Below are positions 1 through 11,285 of a stretch of 64,000 nt of DNA, piece by piece. Under the pieces are notes generated by a model that searched no databases, had not been told where the DNA came from, and saw nothing but the letters and a program-made list of their open reading frames with translations. Position numbers and translations under genes: made by a program. How positions within the stretch are numbered: the stretch's first letter is position 1; each line of letters opens with the position of its first letter. The DNA is from Piscicola geometra (taxonomy: Eukaryota > Annelida > Clitellata > Hirudinida > Piscicolidae), in assembly GCA_943735955.1 (NCBI GenBank), contig OX030958.1:12158362-12222361 (forward strand), read 5' to 3'.

Positions 1-2500
1 ACGATGAAGACGGTGAAGACGATGAAGACGGTGAAGACGATGAAGACGGTGAAGACGATGAAGACTGTGAAGACGGTGAAGACGAACGATGAAGACGGTG
101 AAGACGATGAAGACGGTGAAGACGATGAAGACGGTGAAGACGATGAAGGCGATGAAGACGAACGATAAAGACGGTGAAGACGGTGAAGATGGTGAAGACG
201 GTGAAGACGGTGAAGACGATGAAGACGGTGAAGACGATGAAGTCGGTGAAGACGCTGAAGACGAACGATGAAGACGATGAAGACGATGAAGACGGTGAAA
301 ACGATGAAGACGGTGAAGACGATGAAGACGGTGAAGACGGTGAAGACGGTGAAGACGGTGAAGACGATGAAGACGATGAAGACGATGAAGACGGTGAAGA
401 CGGTGAAGACGATGAAGACGATGAAGACGGTGAAGACGGTGAAGACGGTGAAGACGATGAAGACGATGAAGACCGTGAAGACGATGAAGACGGTGAAGAC
501 GGTGAAGACGATGAAGACAATGAAGACGGTGAAGACGATGAAGACGGTGAAGACGATGAAGACGGTGAAGACGATGAAGACGATGAAGACGATGAAGACG
601 ATGAAGACGGTGAAGACGGTGAAGACGGTGAAGACGGTGAAGACAATGAAGACGATGAAGACGATGAAGACGGTGAAGACGATGAAGACGGTGAAGACGC
701 TGAAGACGAACGATGAAGACGATGAAGACGGTGAAGACGATGAAGACGGTGAAGACGATGAAGACGGTGAAGACGATGAAGACGGTGAAGACGGTGAAGA
801 CGGTGAAGACGGTGAAGACGATGAAGACGATGAAGACGATGAAGACGATGAAGACGGTGAAGACGGTGAAGACGGTGAAGACGGTGAAGACGATGAAGAC
901 GATGAAGACGGTGAAGACGATGAAGACGATGAAGACGGTGAAGACGGTGAAGACGATGAAGACGGTGAAGACGGTGAAGACGGTGAAGACGGTGAAGACG
1001 GTGAAGACGATGAAGACGGTGAAGACGATGAAGACGGTGAAGACGATGAAGACGATGAAGACGATGAAGACGGTGAAGACGGTGAAGACGGTGAAGACAA
1101 TGAAGACGATGAAGACGATGAAGACGGTGAAGACGATGAAGACGGTGAAGACGATGAAGACGGTGAAGACGGTGAAGACGGTGAAGACGGTGAAGACGAT
1201 GAAGACGGTGAAGACGATGAAGACGATGAAGACGATGAAGACAGTGAAGACGAACGATGAAGACGATGAAGACGGTGAAGACGATGAAGACGGTGAAGAC
1301 GATGAAGACGGTGAAGACGATGAAGACTGTGAAGACGGTGAAGACGAACGATGAAGACGGTGAAGACGATGAAGACGGTGAAGACGATGAAGACGGTGAA
1401 GACGATGAAGGCGATGAAGACGAACGATAAAGACGGTGAAGACGGTGAAGATGGTGAAGACGGTGAAGACGGTGAAGACGATGAAGACGGTGAAGACGAT
1501 GAAGACGGTGAAGACGCTGAAGACGAACGATGAAGACGATGAAGACGATGAAGACGGTGAAAACGATGAAGACGGTGAAGACGATGAAGACGGTGAAGAC
1601 GGTGAAGACGGTGAAGACGGTGAAGACGATGAAGACGATGAAGACGATGAAGACGGTGAAGACGGTGAAGACGATGAAGACGATGAAGACGGTGAAGACG
1701 GTGAAGACGGTGAAGACGGTGAAGACGATGAAGACGATGAAGACCGTGAAGACGATGAAGACGGTGAAGACGGTGAAGACGATGAAGACAATGAAGACGG
1801 TGAAGACGATGAAGACGGTGAAGACGATGAAGACGGTGAAGACGATGAAGACGATGAAGACGATGAAGACGATGAAGACGGTGAAGACGGTGAAGACGGT
1901 GAAGACAATGAAGACGATGAAGACGATGAAGACGGTGAAGACGATGAAGACGGTGAAGACGCTGAAGACGAACGATGAAGACGATGAAGACGGTGAAGAC
2001 GATGAAGACGGTGAAGACGATGAAGACGGTGAAGACGATGAAGACGGTGAAGACGGTGAAGACGGTGAAGACGGTGAAGACGATGAAGACGATGAAGACG
2101 ATGAAGACGATGAAGACGGTGAAGACGGTGAAGACGGTGAAGACGGTGAAGACGATGAAGACGATGAAGACGGTGAAGACGATGAAGACGATGAAGACGG
2201 TGAAGACGGTGAAGACGATGAAGACGGTGAAGACGGTGAAGACGGTGAAGACGGTGAAGACGGTGAAGACGATGAAGACGGTGAAGACGATGAAGACGGT
2301 GAAGACGATGAAGACGATGAAGACGATGAAGACGATGAAGACGGTGAAGACGGTGAAGACGGTGAAGACAATGAAGACGATGAAGACGATGAAGACGGTG
2401 AAGACGATGAAGACGGTGAAGACGATGAAGACGGTGAAGACGGTGAAGACGGTGAAGACGGTGAAGACGGTGAAGACGATGAAGACGATGAAGACGAACG
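1..2500 (+). repeat. Higher-order repeat A, two ~1.26-kb copies
   Basis: Landmarks of the first copy recur 1,262 bp later: interrupters at about 89, 268 and 713 reappear at 1,351, 1,530 and 1,975, and GATAAAGAC at about 165 reappears at about 1,427. The copies differ by a few substitutions (for example GAAGTC at 240 against GAAGAC) and by whole 9-bp gains and losses. The second copy is about 18 bp shorter near its end. The order of A and G variants at the second base of each 9-mer acts as a fingerprint and identifies the copies. Confidence 0.85.
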
Positions 2501-2961
2501 ATGAAGACGATGAAGACGGTGAAGACGATGAAGACAGTGAAGACGATGAAGACGGTGAAGACGATGAAGACGGTGAAGACGATGAAGACGATGAAGACGA
2601 TGAAGACGATGAAGACGATGAAGACGGTGAAGACGATGAAGACGATGAAGACGATGAAGACGAACGATGAAGACGATGAAGACGATGAAGACGAACGATG
2701 AAGACGATGAAGACGATGAAGACGGTGAAGACGATGAAGACGATGAAGATGATGAAGACGATGAAGACGATGAAGATGGTGTAGACGATGAAGACGATGA
2801 AGACGATGAAGAAGAACGATGAAGACGATGAAGACGATGAAGACGGTGAAGACGATGAAGACGATGAAGATGATGAAGACGATGAAGACGATGAAGACGG
2901 TGAAGACGATGAAGACGATGAAGACGATGAAGACGAACGATGAAGACGATGAAGACGAACG

Positions 2962-4930
2962 ATGAAGACGATGAAGACGGGGAAGACGGTGAAGACGGTG
3001 AAGACGATGAAGACGATGAAGACGATGAAGACGGTGAAGACGAACGATGAAGACGTTGAAGACGGTGAAGACGATGAAGACGGTGAAGACGATGAAGACG
3101 GTGAAGACGATGAAGACGGTGAAGACGATGAAGACGGTGAAGACGATGAAGACGGTGAAGACGATGAAGACGGTGAAGACGATGAAGACGATGAAGACGG
3201 TGAAGACGGTGAAGACGGTGAAGACGATGAAGACGGTGAAGACGATGAAGACTGTGAAGACGGTGTAGACGAACGATGAAGACGGTGAAGACGATGAAGA
3301 CAGTGAAGACGATGAAGACGGTGAAGACGATGAAGATGATGAAGACGAACGATGAAGACGGTGAAGACGGTGAAGACGGTGAAGACGGTGAAGACGGTGA
3401 AGACGATGAAGACGGTGAAGACGATGAAGACGGTGAAGACGATGAAGACGATGAAGACGGTGAAGACGAACGATGAAGACGATGAAGACGGTGAAGACGA
3501 TGAAGACGATGAAGACGGTGAAAACGATGAAGACGATGAAGACGATGAAGACGGTGAAGACGGTGAAGACGAACGATGAAGACGATGAAGACGGTGAAGA
3601 CGATGAAGACATTGAAGACGATGAAGACGGTGAAGACGATGAAGACGGTGAAGACGCTGTAGACGAAAGATGAGGACGATGAAGACGATGAAGACGATGA
3701 AGACGGTGAAGACGATGAAGACAGTGAAGACGATGAAGACGGTGAAGACGGTGAAGACGATGAAGACGATGAAGACGATGAAGACGGTGAAGACGGTGAA
3801 GACGGTGAAGACGATGAAGACGATGAAGACGATGAAGACGGTGAAGACGGTGAAGACGGTGAAGACGATGAAGACGATGAAGACGGTGAAGACGGTGAAG
3901 ACGATGAAGACGATGAAGACGGTGAAGACGGTGAAGACGATGAAGACGGTGAAGACGGTGAAGACGGTGAAGACGAACGATGAAGACGATGAAGACGGTG
4001 AAGACGATGAAGACGGTGAAGACGAACGATGAAGACGATGAAGACGGTGAAGACGATGAAGACGGTGAAGACGATGAAGACGGTGAAGACGGTGAAGACG
4101 GTGAAGACGGTGAAGACGGTGAAGACGATGAAGACGGTGAAGACGGTGAAGACGATGAAGACGATGAAGACGGTGAAGACGAACGATGAAGACGATGAAG
4201 ACGAACGATGAAGACGATGAAGACGGGGAAGACGGTGAAGACGGTGAAGACGATGAAGACGATGAAGACGGTGAAGACGAACGATGAAGACGTTGAAGAC
4301 GGTGAAGACGATGAAGACGGTGAAGACGATGAAGACGGTGAAGACGATGAAGACGGTGAAGACGATGAAGACGGTGAAGACGATGAAGACGGTGAAGACG
4401 ATGAAGACGGTGAAGACGATGAAGACGATGAAGACGGTGAAGACGGTGAAGACGGTGAAGACGGTGAAGACGATGAAGACGGTGAAGACGATGAAGACTG
4501 TGAAGACGGTGAAGACGAACGATGAAGACGGTGAAGACGATGAAGACGGTGAAGACGATGAAGACGGTGAAGACGATGAAGACGATGAAGACGAACGATG
4601 AAGACGGTGAAGACGGTGAAGACGGTGAAGACGGTGAAGACGGTGAAGACGATGAAGACGGTGAAGACGATGAAGACGGTGAAGACGATGAAGACGATGA
4701 AGACGGTGAAGACGAACGATGAAGACGATGAAGACGGTGAAGACAATGAAGACGATGAAGACGGTGAAGACGATGAAGACGGTGAAGACGATGAAGACGG
4801 TGAAGACGGTGAAGACGAACGATGAAGACGATGAAGACGGTGAAGACGATGAAGAAATTGAAGACGATGAAGACGGTGAAGACGATGAAGACGGTGAAGA
4901 CGCTGAAGACGAACGATGAGGACGATGAAG
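2962..4930 (+). repeat. Higher-order repeat B, ~1,246-bp unit, one full and one partial copy
   Basis: A module opening with GATGAAGACGGGGAAGAC at about 2,970 recurs at about 4,216. Following landmarks keep the same 1,246-bp offset: interrupters at about 3,276, 3,352, 3,473 and 3,670 match 4,522, 4,598, 4,719 and 4,916. After about 4,930 the second copy departs into longer GGTGAAGAC-rich runs. Modules with the same GGGGAAGAC opening also occur in later satellite blocks (9,031, 9,827, 11,936, 13,046, 14,013, 14,846, 19,152), so this is a shared building block of the array. Confidence 0.8.
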
Positions 4931-7762
4931 ACGATGAAGACGATGAAGACGGTGAAGACGATGAAGAAAGTGAAGACGATGAAGACGGTGAAGACGGTGA
5001 AGACGATGAAGACGGTGAAGACGATGAAGACGATGAAGACGATAAAAACGGTGAAGACGGTGAAGACGGTGAAGACGACGAAGACGATGAAGACGGTGAA
5101 GACGGTGAAGACGATGAAGACGATGGAGACGGTGAAGACGGTGAAGACGATGAAGACGGTGAAGACGGTGAAGACGGTGAAGACGGTGAAGACGATGAAG
5201 ACGATGAAGACGGTGAAGACGGTGAAGACGATGAAGACGGTGAAGACGGTGAAGACGGTGAAGACGGTGAAGACGGTGAAGACGGTGAAAACGATGAAGA
5301 CGATGAAGACGGTGAAGACGATGAAGACGATGAAGACGATAAAGACGGTGAAGACGGTGAAGACGGTGAAGACGGTGAAGACAATGAAGACGATGAAGAC
5401 GATGAAGACGATGAAGACGATGAAGACGGTGAAGACGGTGAAGACGGTGAAGACGGTGAAGACGGTGAAGACGGTGAAGACGATGAAAACGATGAAGACG
5501 ATGAAGACGATGAAGACGATGAAGACGGTGAAGACGGTGAAGACGGTGAAGACAATGAAGACGATGAAGACGATGAAGACGGTGAAGACGGTGAAGACGG
5601 TGAAAACGATGAAGACGATGAAGACGATGAAGACGGTGAAGACGGTGAAGACGGTGAAGACGGTGAAGACGGTGAAGACGATGAAGACGATGAAGACGAA
5701 CGATGAAGACGATGAAGACGATGAAGACGGTGAAGACAGTGAAGACGATGAAGACGATGAAGACGGTGAAGACGATGAAGACGGTGAAGACGGTGAAAAC
5801 GATGAAGACGGTGAAGACGGTGAAGACGGTGAAGACGATGAAGACGATGAAGACGATAAAGACGGTGAAGACGGTGAAGACGGTGAAGACGATGAAGACG
5901 ATGAAGACGGTGAAGACGGTGAAGACGATGAAGACGATGGAGACGGTGAAGACGGTGAAGACGATGAAGACGGTGAAGACGGTGAAGACGGTGAAGACGA
6001 TGAAGACGATGAAGACGGTGAAGACGGTGAAGACGATGAAGACGGTGAAGACGGTGAAGACGGTGAAGACGGTGAAGACGGTGAAGACGATGAAGACGAT
6101 GAAGACGGTGAAGACGATGAAGACGATGAAGACGATGAAGACGGTGAAGACGGTGAAGACGGTGAAGACAATGAAGACGATGAAGACGATGAAGACGGTG
6201 AAGACGGTGAAGACGGTGAAAACGATGAAGACGATGAAGACGATGAAGACGGTGAAGACGGTGAAGACGGTGAAGACGGTGAAGACGGTGAAGACGATGA
6301 AGACGATGGAGACGAACGATGAAGACGATGAAGACGATGAAGACGGTGAAGACAGTGAAGACGATGAAGACGATGAAGACGGTGAAGACGATGAAGACGG
6401 TGAAGACGGTGAAAACGATGAAGACGATGAAGACGGTGAAGACGGTGAAGACGGTGAAGACGATGAAGACGATGAAGACGGTGAAGACGATGAAGACGAT
6501 GAAGACGGTGAAGGCGATGAAGACGGTGGAAACGGTGAAGACGGTGAAGACGGTGAAGACGATGAAGACGATGAAGAAGGTGAAGACGGTGAAGACGATA
6601 AAGACGATGAAGACGATGAAGACGGTGAAGACGATGAAAACGGTGAAGACGATGAAGACGATGAAGACGATGAAGACGATGAAGACGGTGAAGACGGTGA
6701 AGACAATGAAGACGATGAAGACGATGAAGACGGTGAAGACGGTGAAGACGGTGAAGACGGTGAAAACGATGAAGACGATGAAGACGATGAAGACGATGAA
6801 GACGGTGAAGACGGTGAAGACGGTGAAGACGGTGAAGACGATGAAGACGATGAAGACGAACGATGAAGACGATGAAGACGGTGAAGACAGTGAAGACGAT
6901 GAAGACGATGAAGACGGTGAAGACGATGAAGACGGTGAAGACGGTGAAAACGATGAAGACGATGAAGACGATGAAGACGGTGAAGACGGTGAAGACGGTG
7001 AAGACGATGAAGACGATGAAGACGGTGAAGACGATGAAGACGATGAAGACGGTGAAGGCGATGAAGACGGTGAAGACGGTGAAGACGGTGAAGACGATGA
7101 AGACGATGAAGACGGTGAAGACGGTGAAGACGATGAAGACGGTGAAGACGGTGAAGACGGTGAAGACGGTGAAGACGATGAAGACGATGAAGACGGTGAA
7201 GACGATGAAGACGATGAAGACGATAAAGACGGTGAAGACGGTGAAGACGGTGAAGACAATGAAGACGATGAAGACGATGAAGACGGTGAAGACGGTGAAG
7301 ACGGTGAAAACGATGAAGACGATGAAGACGATGAAGACGGTGAAGACGGTGAAGACGATGAAGACGGTGAAGACGGTGAAGACGATGATGACGATGAAGA
7401 CGAACGATGAAGACGATGAAGACGGTGAAGACGATGAAGACGGTGAAGACAGTGAAGACGATGAAGACGATGAAGACGATGAAGACGGTGAAGACGATGA
7501 AGACGGTGAAGACGGTGAAAACGATGAAGACGATGAAGACGGTGAAGACGGTGAAGACGGTGAAGACGATGAAGACGATGAAGACGGTGAAGACGATGAA
7601 GACGATGAAGACGGTGAAGGCGATGAAGACGGTGAAGACGGTGAAGACGGTGAAGACGGTGAAGACGATGAAGACGATGAAGACGGTGAAGACGGTGAAG
7701 ACGATGAAGACGATGAAGACGATGAAGACGGTGAAGACGATGAAGACGATGAAGACGATGAA
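4916..7762 (+). repeat. Higher-order repeat C, 0.54-0.79-kb units
   Basis: Units are bounded by the GAAC interrupter at about 4,916, 5,703, 6,319, 6,863 and 7,407, giving lengths of 787, 616, 544 and 544 bp. From the second unit on, each begins with a few 9-mers, then GACAGTGAAGAC, and later carries GGTGAAAACGATGAAG. The last two complete units are close copies. The final partial unit runs into the first spacer. Closely related sequence lies just left of most short spacers, so this unit is the normal left flank of a spacer. Confidence 0.8.
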
Positions 7763-8380
7763 AGGATGTTGGTTGATATAGACAGCAGTTAAAATAAAAT
7801 TGTTTCAATCTTATCGTATCTTATACGGCCTTATTTTCGTTTCACAAAAATTGAAACTCGATGTCTCACGCTAGTTAACTCTTGTATATTCTATAGGTAT
7901 AGGCATGCTTCGAAACTCAAGATAATAAAGTTTCAAATGGCAACTCTTGTCAAATGAACTTATTTTGAGATTTGTCTCATGATTGAACGAAAGATTTAAA
8001 ATTTTTATTTAAAAAATTTTTCACCGGCAATGAAATTCCACGCTAGGCCGAGATCCTCACCGCTCCGGTCGAATGCGCGAGAAAACATGCTTTAATCGGC
8101 TTGGGTCCCATTGAAACGCGATTATAATCTGTAAATTTACTCTTAATTTTCTAAGACTTTCATGTTTTTCAACGGCATCCGCCGTCGCATCTCCTATCTC
8201 CCTCGATGACCGCTCACTTAGTGTATTAACAACTCGTTTCGATCTTATCGTCTATTTATCGTAATTAAATTTTTTTTTGCTTTATTCACCCCCCTTAGTT
8301 AAGGAAAAAGGGTAGATATGACCCCGCGGGCAGTCTCCGGGAAACCAAAGATTTTTGATTCCGGGGGAAGTATGGTTGCA
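7763..8380 (+). other. Short spacer 1 (rDNA IGS-like)
   Basis: This is 618 bp of AT-rich, non-satellite sequence bounded on both sides by the 9-bp repeat. It contains a TATA-like element at 7,883-7,908, an A/T-rich palindromic tract near 8,000-8,022, a GC-richer core (about 8,022-8,110), and a T9 run near 8,270 that could be a pausing or termination signal. A 16-bp sequence (GTTTCAATCTTATCGT, 7,802-7,817) recurs with one mismatch at 8,236-8,251. It starts AGGATGTTGG, a form shared only with spacer 2, and has a private base in TATCGTATCTTA. No reading frame here is conserved other than by DNA identity. Its rDNA link is inferred from the long spacers, which use the same backbone. Confidence 0.85.
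7883..7908 (+). promoter_or_regulatory. Candidate Pol I spacer promoter element
   Basis: The core reads CTATAGGTATAGGCATG and is preceded by TGTATATT. It occurs once per spacer, about 120 bp from the left edge, in the same orientation as the 18S fragments. Other copies start at 10,788, 16,150, 18,001, 21,518, 25,185, 27,194, 29,423, 31,423, 32,739, 45,181, 48,180, 51,242, 54,241 and 57,091. All are identical except the one at 16,150. Insect rDNA spacers often carry duplicated Pol I promoters with a TATA-like, AGG-containing start region. The resemblance is from memory and no alignment was run, so the function is inferred. Confidence 0.3.
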
Positions 8381-10667
8381 AGACGATGAAGACGATGAAG
8401 ACGATGAAGACGAGGAAGACGGTGATGACGATGAAGACGATGAAGACGGTGAAGACGATGAAGACGGTGAAGACGATGAAGACGGTGAAGACGGTGAAGA
8501 CGAACGATGAAGACGATGAAGACGGTGAAGACGATGAAGACGATGAAAACGGTGAAGACGATGAAGACGGTGAAGACGATGAAGACGGTGAAGACGGTGA
8601 AGACGAACGATGAAGACGATGAAAACGGTGAAGACGATGAAGACGGTGAAGACGAACGATGAAGACGATGAAGACGGTGAAGACGATGAAGACGGTGAAG
8701 ACGATGAAGACGGTGAAGACGGTGAAGACGGTGAAGACGGTGGAGACGATGAAGACAATGAAGACGATGAAGATGGTGAAGACGATGAAGACGGTTAAGA
8801 CGGTGAAGACGATGAAGACGGTGAAGACAATGAAGACGGTGAAGACGATCAAGACGATGAAGACGATGAAGACGAACGATGAAGACGATGAAGACGATGA
8901 AGACGCTGAAGACGATGAAGACGATGAAGATGATGAAGACGATGAAGACGATGAAGACGGTGAAGACGATGAAGACGATGAAGACGATGAAGACGATGAA
9001 GACGAACGATAAAGACGATGAAGACGAACGATGAAGACGATGAAGACGGGGAAGACGGTGAAGACGATGAAGACGATAAAGACGGTGAAGACGAACGATG
9101 AAGACGTTGAAGACGGTGAAGACGGTGAAGACGATGAAGACGGTGAAGACGATGAAGATGGTGAAGACGATGAAGACGGTGAAGACGATGAAGACGGTGA
9201 AGACGATGAAGACGGTGAAGACGGTGAAGACGATGAAGACGGTGAAGACGATGAAGACTGTGAAGACGGTGTAGACGAACGATGAAGACGGTGAAGACGA
9301 TGAAGACGGTGAAGACGATGAAGACAATGAAGACGATGAAGATGATGAAGACGATCGATGAAGACGGTGAAGACGGTGAAGACGGTGAAGACGGTGAAGA
9401 CGGTGAAGACGATGAAGACGGTGAAGACGATGAAGACGGTGAAGACGATGAAGACGGTGAAGACGATGAAGACGATGATGAAGACGATGAAGACGATGAA
9501 GACGGTGAAGACGATGAAGACGATGAAGACGATGAAGACGGTGAAGACGATGAAGACGGTGAAGACGATGAAGACGGTGAAGACGGTGAAGACGGTGAAG
9601 ACGATGAAGACGATGAAGACGGTGAAGACGATGAAGACGATGAAGACGATAAAGACGGTGAAGACGGTGAAGACGGTGAAGACAATGAAGACGATGAAGA
9701 CGATGAAGACGGTGAAGACGGTGAAGACGGTGAAAACGATGAAGACGATGAAGACGAACGATAAAGACGATGAAGACGAACGATGAAGACGATGAAGACG
9801 AACGATAAAGACGATGAAGACGAACGATGAAGACGATGAAGACGGGGAAGACGGTGAAGACGATGAAGACGATGAAGACGGTGAAGACGAACGATGAAGA
9901 CGTTGAAGACGGTGAAGACGATGAAGACGGTGAAGACGATGAAGACGATGAAGACGGTGAAGGCGATGAAGACGGTGAAGACGGTGAAGACGGTGAAGAC
10001 GATGAAGACGATGAAGACGGTGAAGACGGTGAAGACGATGAAGACGGTGAAGACGGTGAAGACGGTGAAGACGGTGAAGACGATGAAGACGATGAAGACG
10101 GTGAAGACGATGAAGACGATGAAGACGATAAAGACGGTGAAGACGGTGAAGACGGTGAAGACAATGAAGATGATGAAGACGATGAAGACGGTGAAGACGG
10201 TGAAGACGGTGAAAACGATGAAGACGATGAAGACGATGAAGACGGTGAAGACGGTGAAGACGATGAAGACGGTGAAGACGGTGAAGACGATGATGACGAT
10301 GAAGACGAACGATGAAGACGATGAAGACGGTGAAGACGATGAAGACGGTGAAGACAGTGAAGACGATGAAGACGATGAAGACGATGAAGACGGTGAAGAC
10401 GATGAAGACGGTGAAGACGGTGAAAACGATGAAGACGATGAAGACGGTGAAGACGGTGAAGACGGTGAAGACGATGAAGACGATGAAGACGGTGAAGACG
10501 ATGAAGACGATGAAGACGGTGAAGGCGATGAAGACGGTGAAGACGGTGAAGACGGTGAAGACGGTGAAGACGATGAAGACGATGAAGACGGTGAAGACGG
10601 TGAAGACGATGAAGACGATGAAGACGATGAAGACGGTGAAGACGATGAAGACGATGAAGACGATGAA
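8381..10667 (+). repeat. 9-bp satellite, block 2
   Basis: This 2.29-kb block begins with nine-mers that directly extend the spacer's terminal GCAAGAC. It contains GATAAAGAC interrupters near 9,007, 9,760 and 9,803, a GATCGATGAAG phase break near 9,355, and a GGTTAAGAC variant near 8,793. Modules of repeat B occur at 9,031 and 9,827. The right-hand 0.8 kb (about 9,940-10,667) closely matches the left flank of spacer 1. Confidence 0.95.
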
Positions 10668-11285
10668 AGGATGTTGGTTGATATAGACAGCAGTTAAAAT
10701 AAAATTGTTTCAATCTTATCGTCTCTTATACGGCCTTATTTTCGTTTCACAAAAATTGAAACTCGATGTCTCACGCTAGTTAACTCTTGTATATTCTATA
10801 GGTATAGGCATGCTTCGAAACTCAAGATAATAAAGTTTCAAATGGCAACTCTTGTCAAATGTACTTATTTTGAGATTTGTCTCATGATTGAACGAAAGAT
10901 TTAAAATTTTTATTTAAAAAATTTTTCACCGGCAATGAAATTCCACGCTAGGCCGAGATCCTCACCGCTCCGGTCGAATGCGCGAGAAAACATGCTTTAA
11001 TCGGCTTGGGTCCCATTGAAACGCGATTATAATCTGTAAATTTACTCTTAATTTTCTAAGACTTTCATGTTTTTCAACGGCATCCGCCGTCGCATCTCCT
11101 ATCTCCCTCGATGACCGCTCACTTAGTGTATTAACAACTCGTTTCGATCTTATCGTCTATTTATCGTAATTAAATTTTTTTTTGCTTTATTCACCCCCCT
11201 TAGTTAAGGAAAAAGGGTAGATATGACCCCGCGGGCAGTCTCCGGGAAACCAAAGATTTTTGATTCCGGGGGAAGTATGGTTGCA
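10668..11285 (+). other. Short spacer 2 (rDNA IGS-like)
   Basis: It has the same length as spacer 1 (618 bp) and shares its diagnostic AGGATGTTGG start and shortened GAAAGATTTAAAA tract, which no other spacer has. It differs by reading TATCGTCTC and by AAATGTACTTATT where the others have AAATGAACTT. The spacer and its right flank repeat spacer 1 at an offset of 2,905 bp, so 7,763-10,667 and the sequence from 10,668 onward look like a tandem duplication. Confidence 0.85.

Larger units (their letters stand above)
1..7762 (+). repeat. 9-bp GRTGAAGAC satellite, block 1
   Basis: The block is a continuous run of the 9-mers GATGAAGAC and GGTGAAGAC, mixed in irregular but repeated order. Rarer variants change one base (GACAAT, GACAGT, GATGGT, GAAAAC, GATAAAGAC). 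At intervals a 4-base GAAC is inserted (GAAGACGAACGATGAAGAC), which shifts the 9-bp register by four. Length differences between related stretches come in whole 9-bp steps, as expected for slippage or unequal exchange. The + strand is strongly purine-rich (7 of 9 bases in each unit). Larger periodicities lie inside: about 1,262 bp at 1-2,500, 1,246 bp at 2,962-4,930, and units of 787, 616, 544 and 544 bp between 4,916 and 7,407. No spacer interrupts this block and its left edge lies outside the window. Confidence 0.97.

Noticed and set aside
1..7762. CRISPR array
   Set aside because: There are no unique spacers between repeats. The unit is 9 bp, variants are single-base, no cas-like gene is present, and the window is eukaryotic.
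1..7762. Telomeric repeat
   Set aside because: The 9-mer does not match known arthropod (TTAGG), vertebrate or plant telomere repeats, and it contains large HORs and rDNA spacers.
8270..8280. Pol I or Pol III terminator at the T9 run in each spacer
   Set aside because: A run of T alone in an AT-rich spacer is weak evidence, and insect Pol I terminators are not defined by such a run. I left it as a remark in the spacer entry.
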